A stretch of DNA of 26,094 bases from an uncultured Collinsella sp. (lineage in GTDB: Bacteria > Actinomycetota > Coriobacteriia > Coriobacteriales > Coriobacteriaceae), in NCBI GenBank assembly GCA_902478995.1, contig CABSNF010000023.1, positions 1 to 26,094 on the forward strand, given 5' to 3'. Shown here piece by piece: positions 21,970 to 26,094 of the stretch. Both the position numbers and the translations under genes were made by a program. The first letter of the stretch is position 1; the number at the start of each line of letters is the position of its first letter. The notes below the pieces were generated by a model. The model was given only the letters and a program-made list of their open reading frames with translations, did not search any database and was not told where the DNA came from.

Positions 21970-22512
21970 TTACTTGTCGTCGTTCAGATTCTGCTTGATG
22001 CCGTCCGCGGCGTCGGCGGCGTGATCCATCAGGTTGTTGATACTGCCGGGCACGTCGCCGTCGCTATCGATGCGGTAGCGCATGCCAAAGAACAGGCCAA
22101 GCAGCATCAGCCATATCGTAGCGCCCCAGGCAAACAGGGCGACGATAGGGATCAGGATGGGGATGTTGAGGATGATGGCGTCGCGGCGCGTGGCGACAAA
22201 CTTGGTCTCCAGGCTCAGTCGGAAGAGCTTTTTGAGGTACTCCCACACGCTGTCCATCTTCTTGGAGAAGTCGGTCTTTTCGCTCGACTTTTCGTAGGCG
22301 GCCTGCGCAGCGACCATCTCGGCCGAGGGCTTATCGACCGGCTCGGACTCGGTGGCGGCGTGCGCCGACGTGGTCTGGGTCTTGCCCTGCGACTCGAGCC
22401 AAATGATGGCGTCCAGAACGTTGCCGTCGGCGGCGTCGAGCGCGGCTTTGGCGTCGGTGTAGCTCACGTTGCACTTGGTGCGGATGGTTTCAACTTTTTC
22501 GAGGTCGTCCAT
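21970..22512 (-). CDS. DUF4342-like membrane protein with N-terminal UBA-type domain
   Basis: 180 residues; AAAGGA precedes the ATG on the - strand. Residues 1-43 (VETIRTKCNVSYTDAKAALD followed by NVLDAIIWLES) form a three-helix UBA/TS-N-like domain as in elongation factor Ts. A polar linker (45-85) and an amphipathic stretch follow, then a DUF4342-type region with a hydrophobic segment (about 113-140, IILNIPILIPIVALFAWG and WLMLLGLFFG) likely to insert in the membrane. The tail is acidic. It lies 18 bp upstream of the response-regulator start, so it is probably the first gene of that operon. Its role in signalling is unknown. Confidence 0.8.
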   Translation of the reverse strand: MDDLEKVETIRTKCNVSYTDAKAALDAADGNVLDAIIWLESQGKTQTTSAHAATESEPVDKPSAEMVAAQAAYEKSSEKTDFSKKMDSVWEYLKKLFRLSLETKFVATRRDAIILNIPILIPIVALFAWGATIWLMLLGLFFGMRYRIDSDGDVPGSINNLMDHAADAADGIKQNLNDDK

Positions 22513-22890
22513 GACCTGTCCTTTCGTTCGATGGGCGCGACGCCGGGCGATCTGCCCGGGCGCGAGTGTTGCGTTCGGCGGCCTGCGTTGCGCGGCGCCG
22601 CCCCGCCCTTGGTCGAACTCTATAGTGCAGGTTATAGATTAAGCGATTCTTGAGCCAAGATTAATGTTGGATGAGTTTTGGGTGGCGGTGGGGAAAGGCT
22701 GTCCCTCTGGGCGAACGTGCTCGGGGCGCCCGGAGCTCAGGCGTAAATTTGTGTCCGCACGGCGAGATATACTTTTAACCATGTTGAGGGGCGTGACAGG
22801 ACAAGGTTGCCCGGCGCCTGCGAAATCAGAGGGGCCGCCGCGCCGCATGGCTCAAACGAGCGGGACCCCGACGCAAACAGGGGGTCATAC
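22513..22890. other. Divergent intergenic region, no gene seen
   Basis: It separates the DUF4342-like gene (-) and a phosphatase gene (+). It contains the - strand promoter candidate above and, for the + gene, a TATACT -10 candidate at 22768-22773 without a clear -35. The + leader of about 115 bases is GC-rich. I see no repeats or RNA structure that stand out. Confidence 0.5.
22631..22658 (-). promoter_or_regulatory. Candidate promoter of the DUF4342-regulator-kinase operon
   Basis: On the - strand TTGGCT (complement of 22653-22658) and TATAAC (complement of 22631-22636) are separated by 16 bases. It lies about 120 bases upstream of the first gene. Confidence 0.4.
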
Positions 22891-23652
22891 GTGCATATCT
22901 ACGCTATGAGTGACATTCACGGGTGCTTGGACGCCTTTAAGGCATCGCTTTCCACCGTCGACCTCGATGCCGAGGATTCCAAGCTGGTTTTGCTTGGCGA
23001 CTACTGCGACCGAGGTCCCGATTCGCTCGGGGTCTTCGAGCTCATCATGGAGCTGCAAGAGCGCTACGGCGATCGCGTCGTGGCATTGCGCGGTAACCAC
23101 GAGGAGATGCTCCTCGAGTATATCGACGAGGCGAACGATCTCAATTTCACACAGGCATGGATACTCGCCGATAGTAATCTGGCAACGGCTAAGAGCTTCC
23201 TAGATGCCGAGGCATTCAAGCACGTTAAGCACCTGTTGAGGCTCAGGAAGTTCGAGGAAGCGTACGCCTTTACGGTTGAGCGCATAATGGCCGAGCACGC
23301 GGACATAATCGCGTGGGTCCGCAAGCTCCCTTACTTTTACGAGAGTCCCTTCGGCCAGGTCTTTGTGCATGCCGGCATTGACGAGGGGGCCGGGGAGTAC
23401 TGGAAGCTTGGCACATCTGACGAGTCGTTTACTATGACGCTGCCCGATTACGTGGGGCGTGAGTTCTATCTGGATGTTATCGCCGGGCACATCAACACCG
23501 AGGCGGTCTCGGGCATCACGGGCTACCGCGGTATCTGGCATGACGGGGCCAGCCATTACTACATCGACGGGAACGTCATGAAGAACGGCGAGGTTGCCAT
23601 GCTGAGCTACGACTCGGAGACGGGGAAGTACAGCGGCCAAGGGCTGGAGTAG
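22891..23652 (+). CDS. Metallophosphoesterase, PrpA/ApaH-like serine/threonine phosphatase family
   Basis: 253 residues. I chose the GTG at 22891, which gives a protein starting VHIYAMSDIHG, with GGGG at 22880-22884; the ATG at 22906 would cut into the first metal motif. The PPP-type signature is complete: Asp8 and His10 (SDIHG), LLGDYCDRGPDS (Asp37, Arg41), LRGNHEEM (Asn69, His70), FVHAGID and the later AGHINTE. These families include bacterial phosphoprotein phosphatases and symmetrical Ap4A hydrolases; the sequence does not decide between them. The gene converges on the unknown gene at 23665-24528. Confidence 0.9.
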   Translation: MHIYAMSDIHGCLDAFKASLSTVDLDAEDSKLVLLGDYCDRGPDSLGVFELIMELQERYGDRVVALRGNHEEMLLEYIDEANDLNFTQAWILADSNLATAKSFLDAEAFKHVKHLLRLRKFEEAYAFTVERIMAEHADIIAWVRKLPYFYESPFGQVFVHAGIDEGAGEYWKLGTSDESFTMTLPDYVGREFYLDVIAGHINTEAVSGITGYRGIWHDGASHYYIDGNVMKNGEVAMLSYDSETGKYSGQGLE

Positions 23653-23682
23653 GTTGGCGTGCGATTATTTGTCCGCCAACCT
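23651..23682. terminator. Possible hairpin between convergent genes
   Basis: AGGTTGGCG (23651-23659) pairs exactly with CGCCAACCT (23674-23682). It overlaps both stop codons' surroundings and has no T-run, so termination is only a guess. Confidence 0.35.
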
Positions 23683-24528
23683 ACGCAGTGCTTCTACAAG
23701 CCAACCATTCATCGCTTCCGAAGGATATGTTATTGTCCTGCGCTTTGGGACCGTCCTCGGTTTAACAAGCTGTAGCTTGATGCGCTTGTTTTCAGGCTGG
23801 TTAGGGGAACACAATAACTGTAAATGCGGCGCACCTAAATCGCCCATGTCCCACGATTTAATATGTTGATACAGGCAATTGTATTCGTGCTGTTCGTTGC
23901 TTAAAGCATGGGCGACATCGAGGTAAGCGAGCTCGGAGATGAGCACATGCCATTGCTGGTTTAAATTGTTATGCGAGCTGTCGGTAAAGGGCTTGAGGGG
24001 ATCGACTCGTGCAATAGTATTGCCGCTATCATCAAACTGGTAGTGGTAATACCCCTGCTCATCGGGGTAGTCCTTGAGTCTGAGTTTGAGTGCGAGATAG
24101 AAGGCAACATTCTCTGGCAGCTCTTTCTCAAGTTCTTCTGCTTCCTTGTCCGGCTTGCACTCTAGCCTGGAGAGAAGTTCTGCGCCTTCGGTACCGAGCA
24201 GCTTCATTGTCCTGTCTCTAAGGGGCATTTTGATGTCGATAATTACGGGGCTAGCCAGATTTTCGAGAATGCGTTCGGCTGCCTTGGGTTTGTCGACGCT
24301 AAGATCTTCTAACGCGCATATGGTTTTACCCAGCCTATAGGCTGGGTCAGACTTGCTGCTTTCGGGACAATAGTTGCAAGGTTCGTTGCACCAACCAATG
24401 AAGTCTTTGACGCCTATTGGATGATTGACATTAAACTTTTCGGTCGGGGATGCACTGTTGCGTACACTGTCGACACGGTTGAAAAAGTCCTGAACATCGT
24501 TCAATTCGGCGAACTTGACTTCGTCCAT
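23665..24528 (-). CDS. Unrecognised protein with a CxxxCxxC motif
   Basis: 287 residues; AAAGGA eight or so bases before the ATG at 24528 supports the start, so it looks like a real gene. I do not recognise the family. Residues 45-56 read GWCNEPCNYCPE: Cys47, Cys51 and Cys54 have radical-SAM spacing, with the aromatic residue before the third Cys, but no other radical-SAM motif is visible, so zinc or iron binding of another kind is equally possible. The rest is hydrophilic, with no signal peptide or membrane helix; a Lys/Arg-rich C-terminal stretch (PENKRIKLQLVKPRT and PKRRTITYP) could bind nucleic acid. Base composition is clearly less GC-rich than the housekeeping genes, suggesting transfer. 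Confidence 0.7.
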   Translation of the reverse strand: MDEVKFAELNDVQDFFNRVDSVRNSASPTEKFNVNHPIGVKDFIGWCNEPCNYCPESSKSDPAYRLGKTICALEDLSVDKPKAAERILENLASPVIIDIKMPLRDRTMKLLGTEGAELLSRLECKPDKEAEELEKELPENVAFYLALKLRLKDYPDEQGYYHYQFDDSGNTIARVDPLKPFTDSSHNNLNQQWHVLISELAYLDVAHALSNEQHEYNCLYQHIKSWDMGDLGAPHLQLLCSPNQPENKRIKLQLVKPRTVPKRRTITYPSEAMNGWLVEALRRLADK

Positions 24529-24999
24529 ATCTGGATTCCTTTCTCATCTGGAAGCAAGTCTCATTATAGGCACGCTTGCGGTCGTAGCGGCTAGGGGTGC
24601 CAGTGCTAGTGGGGGTTCCAGAGAAGGAAGCGGCGCACCCTCGGGGCAGCAAAGATTCGAGGTCTAATACTTTTCCGAGAAGTGAACGAGCTAAATCGGA
24701 CCCCCGAAGCATCGACACTTTAGAGGTGCCGTTTCCTGCGGTTTCGGTGCTGGAATCCTGCGATTTTGCCGACGAAAGATGTGGATGCTTCAGGGGTCCT
24801 AAAACAGACGTTCACTTCGCGGAAAAGTATTAGACCTCGATAGCGGGGGATGGGGTGCCGGTGCAAAACGGCGTCAAGGGTTGGTCGAGCAGGTGGTTTC
24901 TTCATTGATGTCCGCACGGTATGTGACACTTCCCCTGCCGATCCGTTCTGTCACGGCGGCATGCATCTGAACAACGACCCTCTAAGGAGTTCGATATTG
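24529..24999. other. Gene-free region holding a large foldback element
   Basis: About 470 bases. The upstream part (24529-24656) has no evident structure beyond the ribosome binding site and presumably the promoter of the - strand gene. Then comes the 57-bp-armed inverted repeat (24657-24840). The rest leads to the small membrane protein, with AAGGAG at 24984-24989. Confidence 0.6.
24657..24840. repeat. Foldback element with 57-bp inverted arms
   Basis: Arms 24657-24713 and 24784-24840 begin TCGAGGTCTAATACTTTTCC and end with its complement. The outer 32 positions pair with one mismatch and the inner 16 (GGACCCCnGAAGCATC) with one; nine positions between form a mostly unpaired internal bulge. 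The central 70 bases contain smaller repeats (TCCTGCG twice). No target-site duplication is obvious and no transposase is in the window. It fits a MITE-like or large REP-like element, or a structured RNA. Confidence 0.85.
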
Positions 25000-25239
25000 A
25001 TGAGTGACAACACCAAGCATCTCGCAAAGAAGTGCGTTAAGGACGCAGGGCCGTGCCTTGCGCTGTGCGTAGCCGGCGCAGCGGTCGCGCTGCTGGCTGT
25101 TCTGGGGCCATTCGACGTGCTCCGAAATGCCAGTTCTCTGCACGTTTGCATGGCCCTTGCCGGCGCCATGATGACCGGCGGCGTGCTCGATCTGGTTTTT
25201 TGGGTGCTTGACCCGTTTGGATGGAAGAACGAGGGGTAG
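25000..25239 (+). CDS. Small two-helix membrane protein
   Basis: 79 residues. I chose the ATG at 25000 with AAGGAG at 24984-24989; the frame is open upstream but that part resembles no protein. Two hydrophobic segments are visible, about 18-37 (CLALCVAGAAVALLAVLGPF) and 48-68 (VCMALAGAMMTGGVLDLVFWV), with a basic N-terminus and a short charged tail, suggesting both ends in the cytoplasm. I do not recognise a family. The 85-bp gap to the next gene leaves cotranscription possible. Confidence 0.6.
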   Translation: MSDNTKHLAKKCVKDAGPCLALCVAGAAVALLAVLGPFDVLRNASSLHVCMALAGAMMTGGVLDLVFWVLDPFGWKNEG

Positions 25240-25324
25240 GCCCTAAGGGATGGAAGGGCTGGAACGGTTGGCTTAGTGATCGTGCAGAATGTGAGCTAGC
25301 GACTTACAGGGAAGTGGTAATCCG

Positions 25325-26050
25325 ATGACGGTCTATGTGACGGGCGATATTCACGGCGGTGTCGACATGCAAAAGCTGCGCGACTGGGATCTTGGGGATA
25401 GTCTGACGATCGACGACTATCTCATCGTCGCCGGCGACTTTGGCTTTCCGTGGGATTTCTCCGCCGAGGAATGTGCCGACATCGCCTGGCTGGAATCGCG
25501 TCCCTATACCGTGCTGTTTGTCGACGGCAACCACGAGCGTTTCGATCACTGGGCGGAGCGCCCCATGGAGTTGTGGCACGGTGGGCTGACGCAGCGCCTG
25601 TCGGATGCCTCGCCCATACGGCGACTGACGCGTGGCGAGGTTTTTGAGCTCGACGGCTCAACGATCTTTACCATGGGCGGCGCCGCGAGCGTGGACAAGG
25701 AATACCGCATTCCGTATTCCAGCTGGTGGCCGCAGGAGCTGCCGGACGAGCGCAACTTTGAGGAGGCGCGGGCAAAGCTCGAGAGCATGGGCTGGAAGGT
25801 CGACTACGTGATCACCCACGCCTGCTCTACGCGCATGCTTTCGCCCACGCTTTATCCGGCACCCGGCTGGAATTGTCCCGGCGTTGACCGACTCACGGCA
25901 TTTTTCGATGAGCTGGAAGACCGCTTGGATTACAAGCGCTGGTATTACGGGCATTTCCATCGGGATGCCAACCCGGCCGAGCGCCATACCGTGCTCTACG
26001 ACTGCATCGTTCGCCTGGGCGACGAACTCCAGCCTTGGGATGTTGCGTAG
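25325..26050 (+). CDS. Metallophosphoesterase
   Basis: 241 residues; the ribosome binding site is weak (AGGGA at about 25307-25311). Calcineurin-like motifs are visible: Asp8 and His10 (VTGDIHGG), Asp38 (IVAGDFGFPW), Asn69 and His70 (FVDGNHERFD), ITHAC and YYGHFHRD. The insert MGGAASVDKEYR is typical of a family of small phosphoesterases common in Firmicutes and Actinobacteria, often annotated from phage or accessory regions. Its substrate is unknown. It differs from both other phosphoesterases in the window in length and in the motif after the metal site. Confidence 0.9.
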   Translation: MTVYVTGDIHGGVDMQKLRDWDLGDSLTIDDYLIVAGDFGFPWDFSAEECADIAWLESRPYTVLFVDGNHERFDHWAERPMELWHGGLTQRLSDASPIRRLTRGEVFELDGSTIFTMGGAASVDKEYRIPYSSWWPQELPDERNFEEARAKLESMGWKVDYVITHACSTRMLSPTLYPAPGWNCPGVDRLTAFFDELEDRLDYKRWYYGHFHRDANPAERHTVLYDCIVRLGDELQPWDVA

Positions 26051-26082
26051 AGGCGGGGTGGCTGGCTACTCGACCGTTACAG

Positions 26083-26094
26083 CTGTCTCTTATA
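26083..26094. other. Probable Tn5/Nextera adapter remnant at the contig end
   Basis: The last 12 bases, CTGTCTCTTATA, equal the first 12 bases of the reverse-complemented Tn5 mosaic end used in transposase-based library kits. Located exactly at the edge, they are best read as adapter sequence. Confidence 0.85.

Noticed and set aside
24657..24840. Retron-type msr/msd RNA next to the unknown gene
   Set aside because: No reverse transcriptase motifs (such as YxDD) occur in the neighbouring protein or anywhere in the window.

Overview
The window looks like a chromosomal contig end from a high-GC anaerobic actinobacterium of the class Coriobacteriia, most likely Collinsella or a close relative. 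This is inferred from gene content, the eno-divIC-ppx neighbourhood, recurring GAAAGGA-type ribosome binding sites and abundant short palindromic intergenic repeats. No rRNA or other decisive marker is present, so the genus is a judgement. The last 12 bases match the start of the Tn5/Nextera mosaic end, so the right edge is probably library adapter and not genome.

Layout. (1) 1-1104: the tail of a SIS-domain protein and a TIM-barrel sugar epimerase, a pair resembling FrlB/FrlC of fructoselysine catabolism. (2) 1431-9522: a nearly complete histidine biosynthesis cluster on the + strand, hisZG (fused)-hisD-hisC-hisB-hisH-hisA-hisF-hisI-hisE. Large palindromic sequences separate hisB from hisH and hisF from hisI. 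A convergent PHP-family histidinol-phosphatase gene (9643-10554, -) supplies the one activity the cluster lacks. Together these encode all steps from PRPP and ATP to histidine. (3) 10876-12846: a stand-alone LarC2-like protein, a YfcE-type phosphodiesterase and MazG. (4) 13036-16314: enolase, a DivIC/FtsB-like septum protein and a Ppx/GppA phosphatase. (5) 16317-18319: an accessory-looking patch with an AAA-ATPase/DUF4143 gene bracketed by two copies of an inverted-repeat family, 33-bp tandem repeats, a duplicated 81-bp tRNA-tail/terminator block and tRNA-Leu(TAA). (6) 18351-19811: a membrane-anchored helical protein, an orphan PTS EIIB and a VOC protein. (7) 19887-22512 (-): an operon of a DUF4342-like UBA-domain membrane protein, an OmpR-type response regulator and its histidine kinase. 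(8) 22891-26050: two further metallophosphoesterases, an unrecognised 287-residue protein with a CxxxCxxC motif, a 182-bp foldback element and a small two-helix membrane protein.

Most of the window is ordinary housekeeping. The points most worth a second look are the HisZ-HisG fusion with three extra cysteines in its HisG half, the orphan LarC2 domain, the unknown CxxxCxxC protein next to a long foldback element, and the dense palindromic repeat families. No CRISPR array, prophage or clear new defence system was found.
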